Below are positions 52,734 to 61,872 of a DNA stretch of 62,837 bases, one piece after another. The notes beneath the pieces are model-generated. The model saw only the letters and a program-made list of their open reading frames with translations. It was not told the origin of the DNA and searched no databases. The DNA is from Clostridiales bacterium. GTDB lineage: Bacteria > Bacillota > Clostridia > Oscillospirales > Acutalibacteraceae. The stretch's first letter is position 1. Each line of letters starts with the position of its first letter. Location: NCBI GenBank assembly GCA_022800315.1, contig JAAWQC010000010.1:1-62837 (forward strand), written 5' to 3'. The position numbers were made by a program, and so were the translations under genes.

Positions 52734-52763
52734 GAAAAAGCCGGCGGATATCGCCGCCGGCCA
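52734..52763 (-). terminator. Intrinsic terminator after ireB
   Basis: On the minus strand GCCGGCGG and CCGCCGGC pair around a short loop and run into TTTTTC. Confidence 0.85.
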
Positions 52764-52769
52764 CGGGAA

Positions 52770-53015
52770 TCAGTTGTTGAGATAGGAGTGAACCAGGGCT
52801 CTGAGCAGCTCGTCACGGTCCAGTCGACGGATCAGGCTGCGCGCATTGTTATGGGTGGTGATGTAGGTCGGATCCTCCGACAGGAGATAGCCGACTATCT
52901 GATTGATAGGGTTATATCCCTTTTCCTGCAAAGCGTCGTAGACGGTGGTCAGGATCTGTTTCATTTCCTGTTCCTTATCGTCTCCGAGGGAGAAGGTCAT
53001 GGTTTTATCGAGCAT
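52770..53015 (-). CDS. ireB: IreB family regulatory phosphoprotein (UPF0297)
   Basis: An 81-residue protein matching IreB/YrzL over its length ([57 protein letters not shown]). In enterococci IreB is phosphorylated by the PASTA kinase IreK and controls cephalosporin tolerance. In other Firmicutes it lies with ruvX and alaS genes; here it stands alone with its own promoter and terminator. GGAGG precedes the ATG. Confidence 0.92.
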   Translation of the reverse strand: MLDKTMTFSLGDDKEQEMKQILTTVYDALQEKGYNPINQIVGYLLSEDPTYITTHNNARSLIRRLDRDELLRALVHSYLNN

Positions 53016-53083
53016 GTATGAACCTCCGTTCCAATGGTCGGCGAGGCGGCGGATGAATGCCGGTCCCTCGAATGCTTGTTCTT

Positions 53084-53112
53084 ATTATAGCGTATTCCCC
53101 GGGCAATTTCAA
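53084..53112 (-). promoter_or_regulatory. Promoter of ireB
   Basis: On the minus strand, TTGAAA (53112-53107) and TATAAT (53089-53084) with 17-base spacing. Confidence 0.82.
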
Positions 53113-53272
53113 GCAAAACCGTCCGCTCGAAAGAGAATAAGTTAGAGGGATTGTCTTAAGATTGAACGAAATATTCCCCCCAACCTCCCGATGCTGCCAC
53201 GTTTCTCTTTCTGTATGCGCAAACCATACAGAATTATCCGATCTCGTTGTGACTTTTCACATACGATAGTGC

Positions 53273-53300
53273 TTGACGGAAAAGGAAAACATGCTATAAT
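53273..53300 (+). promoter_or_regulatory. Promoter of ktrB-ktrA
   Basis: TTGACG (53273-53278) and TATAAT (53295-53300) with 16-base spacing. Predicted RNA start near 53307. Confidence 0.82.
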
Positions 53301-53405
53301 TTCCTCATGCTCAGATGGCCGCTGGCTGCCGGCGGCATTCGAGGAGCTGATGGAGGGGCTAGTAAAGTGGGAGAGAGTCCGTCGCGCCACATTCAGAAAT
53401 TACTG

Positions 53406-54761
53406 ATGTCCTTTTTAAAGAAGAGAAAGCCGGGTCAGATACTGGTCATGGGCTTTCTGGCGGTGATCCTGACAGGAACCGTCCTTCTGATGCTGCCGGT
53501 CGCTACAGCGGACCGGTATTTTCTTGGCTTTATCGACTCGCTGTTCACCGCCACTTCGGCGGTATGCGTGACCGGTTTGGTGGTGGTGAACACCGGGGTG
53601 ACCTTTTCCCTGTTTGGCCAGATCGTTATTATCGTCCTGATACAGATCGGCGGCCTGGGCTTTATGACCATGACATCGCTGATATTTATGGCGATTGGGC
53701 GGCGCATCTCGCTGCGGGAGCGCATGATCATCCAGGAATCCTTCAATTCCGATTCTCTGCAGGGCATGGTGCGGCTGGTGCGCAACGCCATCCTGGTCAC
53801 CCTCATTACCGAAGGCACCGCCGCGGTGATCCTGTCGATCCGCCTGATTCCTGAGCTGGGGGTAGGGGAGGGGCTTTTCAACTCGATATTCCTAGCGATT
53901 TCTGCTTTCTGCAATGCCGGATTCGACGTACTGGGGCAGGCGAACTCCATCCAGCAGTACGGTTCTGACCCGGTCATCAATTTCACCATTATGGCGTTGA
54001 TTGTGATTGGCGGCCTGGGTTTTTCAGTCATCGTAGATATCCGCCGCCATCACTCCTTTCGTCGTCTTACGCTGCATTCCAAAATCGTGCTGGTGATGTC
54101 GGCGGGCATGATCGTGGGCGGCGCGCTGCTGTTCGGTTTGCTGGAGTGGAACAATCCGCAGACCCTTGACAATCCGGAATTCAGCGTACCGGAAAAAATG
54201 ATGGCTGCTGTATTCCAGTCGGTGACGACCAGGACGGCGGGCTTCGATACCATCGGGCAGGCGGGACTTACCCCGGCCGGCAAGATGGCCAGCATCGTGT
54301 GGATGTTTATCGGCGCCTCCCCGGCCTCCACCGGCGGCGGTATCAAAACCACTACCTTCTTTGTGATTCTCCTGTCGGTTGCGGCTATGATCCGCCGCCA
54401 TCAGGATTACAATATCCATGGCAGGCGGCTGAACGAGCAGGTCATTCGCCGGGCGCTCTCCATTTTTGCCATCGCGCTGGGGCTGATTGTATTCAATACC
54501 ATGCTGGTCAGCGCAGCGGAGACCATGACAGGAGACCCCCAGACGCTGGAAAACATTCTGTTTGAGGTCACTTCCGCCTTTGGTACAGTGGGTCTGTCCG
54601 CCAATGTAACCCCCAGCCTGTGCGCCTTTTCCAAGCTCTTAATCACCTTTACCATGTTCTGCGGACGGTTGGGCCCGCTTACCATTTCCATGGCCTTGTC
54701 AGGCGGTCCGGTCAAGCCCAATGCCATCCGGTATCCGGAGGATCGGATTATGGTCGGTTAA
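53406..54761 (+). CDS. ktrB: Potassium uptake membrane subunit KtrB (TrkH family)
   Basis: A 451-residue K+ transporter with four pore-loop motifs: TATSAVCVTGL, SAFCNAGFD, TRTAGFDT and SAFGTVGLS, each carrying the selectivity glycine. It forms a dimer gated by the cytoplasmic KtrA ring. The ATG at 53406 gives the usual family start (LKKRKPGQILVMGFLAVIL). The frame is open for 33 more codons back to an ATG at 53307, exactly at the predicted transcription start, so a leaderless longer form cannot be excluded. The ribosome-binding site at 53406 is weak. Confidence 0.93.
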   Translation: MSFLKKRKPGQILVMGFLAVILTGTVLLMLPVATADRYFLGFIDSLFTATSAVCVTGLVVVNTGVTFSLFGQIVIIVLIQIGGLGFMTMTSLIFMAIGRRISLRERMIIQESFNSDSLQGMVRLVRNAILVTLITEGTAAVILSIRLIPELGVGEGLFNSIFLAISAFCNAGFDVLGQANSIQQYGSDPVINFTIMALIVIGGLGFSVIVDIRRHHSFRRLTLHSKIVLVMSAGMIVGGALLFGLLEWNNPQTLDNPEFSVPEKMMAAVFQSVTTRTAGFDTIGQAGLTPAGKMASIVWMFIGASPASTGGGIKTTTFFVILLSVAAMIRRHQDYNIHGRRLNEQVIRRALSIFAIALGLIVFNTMLVSAAETMTGDPQTLENILFEVTSAFGTVGLSANVTPSLCAFSKLLITFTMFCGRLGPLTISMALSGGPVKPNAIRYPEDRIMVG

Positions 54762-54800
54762 CGCCGATACATCCCGTGTTTTCGAAAGGAAAGAGAAACG

Positions 54801-55466
54801 ATGAAACAGATTGCGGTGTTGGGACTCAGCCGGTTCGGCGCCAGTGTGGCGCGGTCGTTGACCCGTATGGGCGCCGAGGTTTTGGGCGTCGACAGCGACG
54901 CGGAGAAAGTCGCTGACATGGTCAACGAAATTACCCATGTCATACAGGCGGACGTCATGGACGGCGACGCCCTCGACTCCATCGGCCTGCGGAATTTTGA
55001 CGCCGTGGTGCTCAGCATCAAAAATGTGGAAATCAGCTGTTTGACCACCATGGCGCTGAAAGACCACGGGGCCAAATATATCGTCGCCCAGGCGGGGGCG
55101 GAAGCCCACGCCAAGATTCTGGAGCGCATCGGCGCCGATAAGGTGATCATGCCGGAGAAGGATATGGGTACCCGTCTGGCGCGGAACCTGGTGGGCAACA
55201 ACATCATTGATTATATGGAATTATCCGCCCGTCACAGCCTGATGGAGATCGCCGTGCTGGACGAGTGGGTGGGTCATACCATCCGGGAGAATAATATCCG
55301 TATGAAATACGGTGTCAATATTGTCGCCGTCCGTTCCGGTCGGAACCTGCTGGTATCACCCAAGGGCGAGGATCTGATCCACGACGGGGATGTTCTGGTG
55401 GTCATCGGCGAGAACAACGATCTGGAAAAGCTCAACCGTCTGGAAAGCAAACGGAAACGTTCCTGA
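54801..55466 (+). CDS. ktrA: Potassium uptake regulatory subunit KtrA (TrkA/RCK)
   Basis: A 221-residue cytoplasmic protein with a Rossmann RCK-N domain (IAVLGLSRFGASVARSL, later VLGVDSDAEKV) binding nucleotide and a C-terminal RCK-C domain (about residues 138-218), the site for cyclic di-AMP in Firmicutes. It forms the ring that gates KtrB. GAAAGGAAAGAG precedes the ATG, 39 bases after ktrB. Confidence 0.95.
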   Translation: MKQIAVLGLSRFGASVARSLTRMGAEVLGVDSDAEKVADMVNEITHVIQADVMDGDALDSIGLRNFDAVVLSIKNVEISCLTTMALKDHGAKYIVAQAGAEAHAKILERIGADKVIMPEKDMGTRLARNLVGNNIIDYMELSARHSLMEIAVLDEWVGHTIRENNIRMKYGVNIVAVRSGRNLLVSPKGEDLIHDGDVLVVIGENNDLEKLNRLESKRKRS

Positions 55467-55476
55467 GGAAAGCAGG

Positions 55477-55504
55477 GCCGCCGATCGTCGATCGGCGGCT
55501 TTTC
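55477..55504 (+). terminator. Intrinsic terminator after ktrA
   Basis: GCCGCCGATCG and CGATCGGCGGC pair around a single T, then TTTT. Confidence 0.85.
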
Positions 55505-55525
55505 TATGCCAATGAAACAACGGAG

Positions 55526-55572
55526 AAGGGACGAGGCGCCGCCGGTCTGGCCGGCAGCGCCTCGTCCCTTTT
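55526..55572. terminator. Terminator of the oxidoreductase gene
   Basis: AAGGGACGAGGCGC and GCGCCTCGTCCCTT pair around an inner GCCGG/CCGGC stem; T-rich on both sides. Confidence 0.92.
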
Positions 55573-55589
55573 GGAGGAAATACAAAGGA

Positions 55590-56675
55590 TTAATCGAAGT
55601 AAACCGCTTTGCCGGTGGCGGCGGAGGTGTAGATCGCTTCCAGAATCTGCGTGACGGCATACGCCTGTTCCGGCAGGACCAGCGGGTCGGTATCGTTGAG
55701 GATCGCATTGATCCAGCTGTGGGCTTCGAAATGGGCGGGATCGGGAGCGGTGTTGCCGTCGAAGAAGGCGACGCCTCCGGCGTTCAGATCGGGCTTTTTA
55801 ATCGTCTGGCGGCCCAAATCAATCATATTGAAGCGGACGCCGTCCTTCATGTCCACGCCGGCCTTGGTGCCGCACAGGGAACATTCGGCTTCGCCGACGT
55901 CGAGGGTGTTGAGGGCCCAGCTGGACTCCAGGATGATAGTGGCGCCGTTCTCCATGGTGATGAAGCCAAATGCGGAATCCTCCACGGTGAAATCCTTAGG
56001 ATCCCAATCGCCCCAGGCGTTGCCGGTTTCCTCCTGGTCGCCCAGCTTTTTAAAGGTCTGACCCAGCACCGCTTTCGGCTTGTAGTTGTTCATCATCCAC
56101 AGGGTCAGGTCGAGGGAGTGGGTGCCGATGTCGATCAGGGGGCCGCCGCCCTGCTCATATTCGTTCAGGAAAACGCCCCAGGTGGGGACGGCGCGGCGTC
56201 GGATAGCGTGGGCCTTGGCAAAATAAACCTCTCCCAGATCGCCGCGGTCGACCGCTTTTTTCATCAGCTGGCACTCGGGACGAAAACGGTTCTGATAGCC
56301 GATGGTCAGCTTTTTGCCGCTCTTCTTCGCCGCATCCAGCATTTTTTTCGCGTCGGCGGCGGTTTTGGCCATGGGCTTTTCGCACATGACGTGCTTACCG
56401 GCCTCCAACGCCGCCACCGAGATTTCGCAGTGCGAACGGTTCGGCGTACAGACGTGGATCACGTCGATGCTGCCGTCCTTCAGCAGCTCGTGGTAATCGG
56501 TATACACTTTTGCGCCGGGAACGCCGTAATCGGCGGCCGCTTTTTCAGCACGCTCAGGGATCAGGTCGCAGAAAGCCACCATCTCAGCGCGGGCTTCTTC
56601 TTTTTTCAGGGAAGGCATATGCTTGCCATTGGCGATACCGCCGCAGCCAATGATGCCTATTTTCAGCTTTTCCAT
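55590..56675 (-). CDS. Gfo/Idh/MocA family NAD(P)-dependent oxidoreductase
   Basis: A 361-residue sugar-type dehydrogenase. An N-terminal Rossmann fold (KIGIIGCGGIANGKHMPSL) binds NAD(P), followed by the signature CEKPMAKT with the catalytic Lys and a C-terminal substrate domain with GGPLIDIGTHSLDLTLWMM. Substrate unknown; such enzymes act on inositols, sugar acids and amino sugars. GGGAGG precedes the ATG at 56675. It stands alone, with no sugar transporter near. Confidence 0.9.
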   Translation of the reverse strand: MEKLKIGIIGCGGIANGKHMPSLKKEEARAEMVAFCDLIPERAEKAAADYGVPGAKVYTDYHELLKDGSIDVIHVCTPNRSHCEISVAALEAGKHVMCEKPMAKTAADAKKMLDAAKKSGKKLTIGYQNRFRPECQLMKKAVDRGDLGEVYFAKAHAIRRRAVPTWGVFLNEYEQGGGPLIDIGTHSLDLTLWMMNNYKPKAVLGQTFKKLGDQEETGNAWGDWDPKDFTVEDSAFGFITMENGATIILESSWALNTLDVGEAECSLCGTKAGVDMKDGVRFNMIDLGRQTIKKPDLNAGGVAFFDGNTAPDPAHFEAHSWINAILNDTDPLVLPEQAYAVTQILEAIYTSAATGKAVYFD

Positions 56676-56787
56676 AATGAACCTCCCGTATGTTTCTAAA
56701 TTCGCCAGTACCTTTATCAGTATCATACCGAATAAGCCGGGGGCAATCAAGAATCTATTTTATGCATTGTTGTAAACAATTTTAAGG

Positions 56788-56849
56788 TTTTGCCCCATCC
56801 CCATCTGTGATATACTGTCGGCATACCGTTATTTAGACGGTATGCCGAC
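56788..56849 (+). promoter_or_regulatory. mnmA promoter with perfect 12-bp inverted repeat at the transcription start
   Basis: TTTTGC (56788-56793) and TATACT (56811-56816), 17-base spacing. Directly after the -10 come GTCGGCATACCG and its exact complement (56817-56828, 56838-56849) separated by nine bases: an operator or a 5'-terminal RNA hairpin. Confidence 0.65.
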
Positions 56850-56884
56850 AAAGAAACGACGGATATTCCGGGAGGATAACGAAT

Positions 56885-57946
56885 ATGGACGGGAAACAGA
56901 AGGTACTGGTGGGGATGAGCGGCGGGGTGGACAGCTCGGCAGCCGCGCTGCTGCTGAAAAATCAGGGGTATGATGTGACTGGCTGCACCCTGCGTCTGCG
57001 GGGTTCCCGGCTGAAAAACAGCCGGGAAGGGGCGGAGAAGGATATTGAGGACGCGCGGAGGGTGTGCGGTTCCCTGGAAATCCCCCATATCGTTTTGGAC
57101 CTGACCGAGCAGTTCTGCCGCCTTGTGGTGGACGAATTTACCCAGGAATACCGACGGGGCCGGACCCCTAATCCCTGTGTGACCTGTAATCGAACCATCA
57201 AGTTTGGCGCCATGCTCGACTATGCGGAAAAACAGGGGTTCGATTTTATCGCCACCGGTCATTATGTCCGTAAGGAATACAGCAGCGAATCCGGCCGCTG
57301 GCAGCTTTTCCGCGCCGACAGCGGAAAGGACCAGAGCTACGTTCTGTACGGTCTGACTCAGCAGCAGCTGGCCCATGCGCTGTTTCCCCTTTACGGTTTG
57401 GAGAAGGAGCAGGTTCGCGGGCTGGCGAGAGAGAAAGGGCTGCCGGTGGCGGAAAAAGGGGACAGTATGGAAATTTGCTTCGTTCCCGACGATAACCACA
57501 CCGCCTTCATCGAAAACTATACCGGTGAGGCGGAGGAGGAGGGATATTTTATATCGCCGGAGGGGATTCGTTTGGGAAAGCATAAAGGGATCAGCCATTA
57601 TACCATCGGACAGCGAAAGGGACTGGGAATCGCGCTGGGACGGCCGGTATACGTGACCGCCATTGATGAAGCGGCGCGCAGTGTGACCTTGTCGCCTGAG
57701 GTCCCCCTGACCGCCGAATTCACCGCTGCGAGAATCAATTTCGTTTCCCTGCCGCCCACCAAATTGCCCTTTAACGCTGTAATCAAAATTCGCTATCAGG
57801 CGCCGCCAGTGCCGGCGCGGGTTGAACCGCTGGATAACGGCCGCGCGCGAATTCTGCCCGAAAAGCCGGTGAAAGCGGTTACGCCCGGTCAATCGGTGGT
57901 CTTTTACGACGGCGGCTGTCTGCTCGGCGGCGGCGTCATCGAATGA
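56885..57946 (+). CDS. mnmA: tRNA-specific 2-thiouridylase MnmA
   Basis: A 353-residue enzyme adding sulfur to uridine 34 of Lys, Glu and Gln tRNAs. The ATP pyrophosphatase loop SGGVDSS is at residues 12-18. Catalytic Cys101 (CVTCNRTIKFG) and partner Cys198 (MEICFVPDD) are both present. SHYTIGQRKGLGIA is a signature. In many clostridia it sits near iscS and nifU, which are absent here. GGGAGGATAACG precedes the ATG. Confidence 0.96.
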   Translation: MDGKQKVLVGMSGGVDSSAAALLLKNQGYDVTGCTLRLRGSRLKNSREGAEKDIEDARRVCGSLEIPHIVLDLTEQFCRLVVDEFTQEYRRGRTPNPCVTCNRTIKFGAMLDYAEKQGFDFIATGHYVRKEYSSESGRWQLFRADSGKDQSYVLYGLTQQQLAHALFPLYGLEKEQVRGLAREKGLPVAEKGDSMEICFVPDDNHTAFIENYTGEAEEEGYFISPEGIRLGKHKGISHYTIGQRKGLGIALGRPVYVTAIDEAARSVTLSPEVPLTAEFTAARINFVSLPPTKLPFNAVIKIRYQAPPVPARVEPLDNGRARILPEKPVKAVTPGQSVVFYDGGCLLGGGVIE

Positions 57947-57951
57947 AAACA

Positions 57952-57983
57952 ACGCGCGGCTTATTCAGGGCCGCGCGTATTTT
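57952..57983 (+). terminator. Intrinsic terminator after mnmA
   Basis: ACGCGCGGC and GCCGCGCGT pair with a nine-base loop, followed by ATTTTT. Confidence 0.9.
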
Positions 57984-58040
57984 TGAGAGTTAAATCGGAG
58001 AGACTACCCGTATATCTGACCAGAACGGGAGGCGAACCGG

Positions 58041-58412
58041 GTGAAGATTGCAACCAGGAAAAACGTCAAGTACGCCGTGACCGGCGCGCTGGCGGGAGCG
58101 GCCAACGGGTTCTTTGGCTCCGGCGGCGGTCTTTTTGTGGTACCTCTGCTGACGCGCTGGCTGCATATGGAACAGCGCCGTGCTTTCGCCACCTCGGTGG
58201 CGATTATTCTGCCCTTGTCCGCCGTATCGCTGATCGTCTTTTTGTTCCGTGGTACGATGGACTTTTTTTATGCCCTGCCTTTTCTGCTGGGCGGATTGAC
58301 AGGCGGGCTGATCTCGGGTCGTGTGTTCGGCAAGGTGCCGGTCACCTTTCTGAGGCGTCTGTTCGGCCTGCTGATTATTTACGGAGGAATAAGGGCGGTG
58401 CTGCTGCTGTGA
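58041..58412 (+). CDS. TSUP (TauE/SafE) half-size permease, first subunit
   Basis: A 123-residue membrane protein with about four spans and the TSUP glycine motif GAANGFFGSGGGLFVVPLL. Full TSUP transporters have two such halves in one chain; here the second half is the next gene, overlapping by one base (TGATG). They probably form one exporter or importer of a sulfur compound or organic anion. GTG start at 58041 after GGGAGGCGAACC. Confidence 0.85.
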   Translation: MKIATRKNVKYAVTGALAGAANGFFGSGGGLFVVPLLTRWLHMEQRRAFATSVAIILPLSAVSLIVFLFRGTMDFFYALPFLLGGLTGGLISGRVFGKVPVTFLRRLFGLLIIYGGIRAVLLL

Positions 58413-58792
58413 TGATCGTGCATTTTCTCATTGGCGCCGCCACCGGCATTATCAGCGGCTTCGGCATCGGAGGAGGATCCCTTCTGCTGTTATACCTGAC
58501 CAGTGTGGAGGGTATCGCCCAATATACGGCGGGCGGCATCAATCTGCTGTATTTTCTGTTCTGCGCCCCGGCGGCGCTGCTGTCCCATATCCGCAACAAA
58601 CTGGTGGAAAAGAAGGCGGCGCTCATCTGCACCGCGGCCGGCGTCCTCACCTCGATTGGGGCGGCCTTCCTCGCCTCGATGATGGATACCAGCCTGCTGC
58701 GGCGGGCGTTCGGTATTTTTCTGCTGTATATCGGTTTTCGGGAATTGTTCTGTAAATCGGAAAAGAAAAAGGAAACCCCAGCGGAAAAATAA
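58412..58792 (+). CDS. TSUP (TauE/SafE) half-size permease, second subunit
   Basis: A 126-residue membrane protein with the same repeat type (GAATGIISGFGIGGGSLLLLYL) and a Lys/Glu-rich C-terminal tail. Its start overlaps the stop of the first subunit. The parallel half-repeats suggest a heterodimer equal to one full transporter. Ends at a terminator shared with metH. Confidence 0.85.
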   Translation: MIVHFLIGAATGIISGFGIGGGSLLLLYLTSVEGIAQYTAGGINLLYFLFCAPAALLSHIRNKLVEKKAALICTAAGVLTSIGAAFLASMMDTSLLRRAFGIFLLYIGFRELFCKSEKKKETPAEK

Positions 58793-58812
58793 ACCGCCGG
58801 GGTTTCCCTTGC
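58771..58812. terminator. Bidirectional terminator between TSUP gene and metH
   Basis: GGAAACCCCAGCGG and CCGCCGGGGTTTCC pair (one mismatch) around AAAAATAAA; T-rich on the right, A-rich on the left. Confidence 0.88.
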
Positions 58813-58824
58813 TTTTATATGCGA

Positions 58825-61209
58825 TTAATGCCCAAACAGTTCATTGGCGTACCGGACCGAACCCATCGCATCGGGGGAGTAAAAATCCGCGCCGATACTG
58901 TCGGCGTATTCCTGCGTCATGACCGCGCCGCCCACCATCACCTTGCAGGTGAGCCCCTCCCGCCGCAGATAACGGATGGTCTGTTCCATGCTGGGGACGG
59001 TGGTGGTCATCAGCGCGCTGAGTCCTACCAGCGGCACCTGCTGTTCACGGGCGGTATCGACAATAACTTCCGGCGGGACGTCTTTGCCCAGGTCGATGAC
59101 CTCGTAGCCGTAGTTGTCCAGCAGGACCTTGACGATATTTTTGCCGATGTCGTGGATGTCGCCCCGCACCGTGGCCAGTATCACCTTTTCTTTGCGGGTC
59201 TGCTCCCGCGCGCCTTCGCCGCCCAGACCACCCCGCACCACCTCGAAAGCAGCCTTGGCCGCGTCGGCGCTCATCAGCAGCTGCGGCAGGAACAACCGTC
59301 CCGTTTCAAAGTCCTTGCCGACCTTGTCCAGGGCGGGAATCATCTCCTCGTTAATGATGTCGAGAGGGGCCTTTTCCGTCAGGAGGGCCCTGGCCCCCTG
59401 GGCAGCGCTTTCTTTCAGCCCCCGCAGGATGGCGTCATGCAGCCCCACCCCGTCCGACCCCGCCGATGGGGGAGGCGACGACGGCTGGCCGGCATAGCGG
59501 GCAATGTAGTCCATACATTGTCCGTCTGCGCCGGATAGTGCGCAATAGGCGTAATAAGCGTTCATCATGCCTTCAGAGTGGGGGTTGAGGATGGCGGCCC
59601 CCAGCCCGTTGTGCATCGCCATGGTGAAGAAGGCGGCGTTGATGATTTCACGCTGGGGCAGTCCGAACGAGATATTGGAAACGCCGAGGGAGGTATGCAC
59701 CCCCAGACCGTCCCGGATGAGGCGCAGCGTTTCCAGTGTGACATGGGCGGCTGATTGATCGGCGCTGACCGTCATGGCCAGCGGATCGACGACGATATCC
59801 TTTTTTTCGATGCCGTACAGGGCCGCGGTACGGACGATTTTTTCCGCGATATCGTAACGGCCCTGGGCGGTGTCGGGGATACCGTCCTCGTCCAGTGTCA
59901 GGGCGATCACCACGCCGCCGTACCGCTTAACCAGCGGAAAAATCTGCTCCATGCTCTCTTTTTTTCCGTTGACCGAGTTGACCAGCGGCTTCCCGTTGTA
60001 CAGGCGCATGGCCTTCTCCATCGTCACCGGGTCGGATGTATCCAGCTGAAGCGGCAGATCGAGGATGCTCTGCAGGCCGGTCACCGCTTTGGACATCATC
60101 TCCGGCTCATCAATTTCGGGGAGTCCGACGTTGACGTCCAGTATATGGGCTCCCTTCTGCTGCTGGGCGATCCCTTCCCGGAGGATATAATCGAGATCGT
60201 TTTCACGCAGCGCCTGCTTGAACCGTTTTTTGCCGGTGGGATTGATCCGCTCACCGATCAGGACCGGACGGGTCCCGAAGGACACCGCACGCGCGTAGGA
60301 GGAAACCACTGTTTCGTTCTTTGGCTCCAGCACAGCGGGGGAGAGGCCGCGGCACCGCTCCACCATGGCGCGAATGTGACCGGGGGTGGTGCCGCAGCAG
60401 CCGCCGATGATCCACGCGCCGTCCTGCGCGAGACGGAACATGCTCTGGGCAAAGCTGCCGGCGTCGACATCGAACACTGTTTTGCCGTCCACGCTGCGGG
60501 GCAGGCCTGCGTTGGGGTTGATCACCAGCGGCAGGGAACAGCAAGAACGAAGCTCGGGAAGCAGGGCGACCATCTGATCGGGCCCGAGGCCGCAGTTGAA
60601 GCCGATAGCGTCAGCGCCCAGCCCCTCGAGCATGGCTGCCGCCGCTGCCACCGTACCGCCGGTGAGCAGCTTGCCGTTTTCGTCGAATATCAGGGTGACG
60701 AATACCGGCAGGGCGGTATTTTCCTTTGCCGCCAGCAAAGCGGCTTTGGCTTCGTAGGTGTCGCTCATGGTTTCGATCAAAATCAGGTCGGCTCCCGCCC
60801 GTTCGCCGGCTACCGCCGCTTCGCGGAAAGCGTCGTACGCCTCTTCGAACCCCAGGTCTCCCAGCGGGCGGAGCAGCTTACCGGTCGAACCGATATCCAT
60901 CGCCACAAACGCCTCCCTGCCGCAGGCGGAAACCGCCCGGCGGGCAATCTTCACGGCGGCGGTGACCACTTCCTTGGTTTCGTATCCGCTGCCGCGCAGC
61001 TTCACGGCGTTGGCGCCGAAGGTATTCGTTTTGAGGATATCGCAGCCCGCGTCCAGATAGGAGCGGTGGATATTTTCAATGATTTCAGGATGCAGGAGAT
61101 TCCACGGTTCGGGTGCTTCGCCGGCATCCAGTCCCCGCTCCTGCAAAAGGGTGCCCATCGCCCCGTCGAAAAAAACGAGGCGGCGGCCCAGCAATTCCTT
61201 GATATTCAT
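58825..61209 (-). CDS. metH: Cobalamin-dependent methionine synthase MetH, short form
   Basis: A 794-residue enzyme that moves a methyl group from methyl-tetrahydrofolate to homocysteine through cobalamin. In order it has the homocysteine domain with zinc Cys motifs (GFNCGLGP, GGCCGTTPGH), the pterin domain (IGERINPTGKKRFKQAL), a Pro/Ser linker, the cobalamin cap domain and the B12 domain with DIHDIG (His686) near the end. The usual C-terminal reactivation domain is absent; it is supplied by the adjacent gene. The ATG at 61209 follows AAAGGCGG and overlaps the upstream stop as ATGA. Confidence 0.95.
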   Translation of the reverse strand: MNIKELLGRRLVFFDGAMGTLLQERGLDAGEAPEPWNLLHPEIIENIHRSYLDAGCDILKTNTFGANAVKLRGSGYETKEVVTAAVKIARRAVSACGREAFVAMDIGSTGKLLRPLGDLGFEEAYDAFREAAVAGERAGADLILIETMSDTYEAKAALLAAKENTALPVFVTLIFDENGKLLTGGTVAAAAAMLEGLGADAIGFNCGLGPDQMVALLPELRSCCSLPLVINPNAGLPRSVDGKTVFDVDAGSFAQSMFRLAQDGAWIIGGCCGTTPGHIRAMVERCRGLSPAVLEPKNETVVSSYARAVSFGTRPVLIGERINPTGKKRFKQALRENDLDYILREGIAQQQKGAHILDVNVGLPEIDEPEMMSKAVTGLQSILDLPLQLDTSDPVTMEKAMRLYNGKPLVNSVNGKKESMEQIFPLVKRYGGVVIALTLDEDGIPDTAQGRYDIAEKIVRTAALYGIEKKDIVVDPLAMTVSADQSAAHVTLETLRLIRDGLGVHTSLGVSNISFGLPQREIINAAFFTMAMHNGLGAAILNPHSEGMMNAYYAYCALSGADGQCMDYIARYAGQPSSPPPSAGSDGVGLHDAILRGLKESAAQGARALLTEKAPLDIINEEMIPALDKVGKDFETGRLFLPQLLMSADAAKAAFEVVRGGLGGEGAREQTRKEKVILATVRGDIHDIGKNIVKVLLDNYGYEVIDLGKDVPPEVIVDTAREQQVPLVGLSALMTTTVPSMEQTIRYLRREGLTCKVMVGGAVMTQEYADSIGADFYSPDAMGSVRYANELFGH

Positions 61210-61859
61210 GGAGTTTCCGCCTTTCTGAAGGGACAGTTTTTCGCTGTACATTCCATACAGCGGTTGATATGACAGCTTTGCTTTTCCCTTGTCAGGCCGA
61301 TGACCGCGGTCACCGACTTTGTCGGGGTCAGCATATAGCTGTTGGTCATGGTCAGATTGATCTTTCGGGGACAGTCCAGTGCGGTCAGCAGATGGATCTG
61401 ATGCTCAATGGAAAAATCCCCGTAACCGGGACTGTAGCGGGGGCGGACGTACAGCCCTCTGCGCGCCGCCGCTTCGGCAAGGGGCTGTTCGCTTTCATCG
61501 CACCACGATTCGATCAGGGACGCAGCGCAGGCCTGCATGATCACCGCCCGGCCCATGGAGAGCAGGGAACAGCGCTGGATGCACATATCCACCCGCGCGC
61601 CCAGCGTGGCGGCGAACAGGATCGCCTGGTCGCATCCCGCCAGGTGCGCTGACAAATCGCGGCTGTCGATACAGGTAAAACCCACCATCAAACGGCTGTC
61701 GTCCAGCCGTTTGATGTTCACTGTCTGGTGGATGTGGCGGGGTGCGGCTTCCTGCATCAGTTCGTTGGTGCAGTCCCGTATTGTCCGATATATATCCTCA
61801 TCTGCCGCCTGTCCGCGGTATCCCAGATAACGCAGTACTTCCTGTGTATTAACTTTCAT
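61206..61859 (-). CDS. Methionine synthase activation-domain protein
   Basis: A 217-residue protein resembling the S-adenosylmethionine-binding activation domain of long MetH. The RPRYSPGYGDFSIEHQ segment is the typical motif, followed by a Cys-rich tail (SCHINRCMECTAKNCPF) that might bind a cluster or zinc and accept electrons. It probably reactivates cobalamin in the short MetH made from the overlapping next gene. AAGGACGAG precedes the ATG. Confidence 0.88.
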   Translation of the reverse strand: MKVNTQEVLRYLGYRGQAADEDIYRTIRDCTNELMQEAAPRHIHQTVNIKRLDDSRLMVGFTCIDSRDLSAHLAGCDQAILFAATLGARVDMCIQRCSLLSMGRAVIMQACAASLIESWCDESEQPLAEAAARRGLYVRPRYSPGYGDFSIEHQIHLLTALDCPRKINLTMTNSYMLTPTKSVTAVIGLTREKQSCHINRCMECTAKNCPFRKAETP

Positions 61860-61872
61860 ATCTCGTCCTTTT

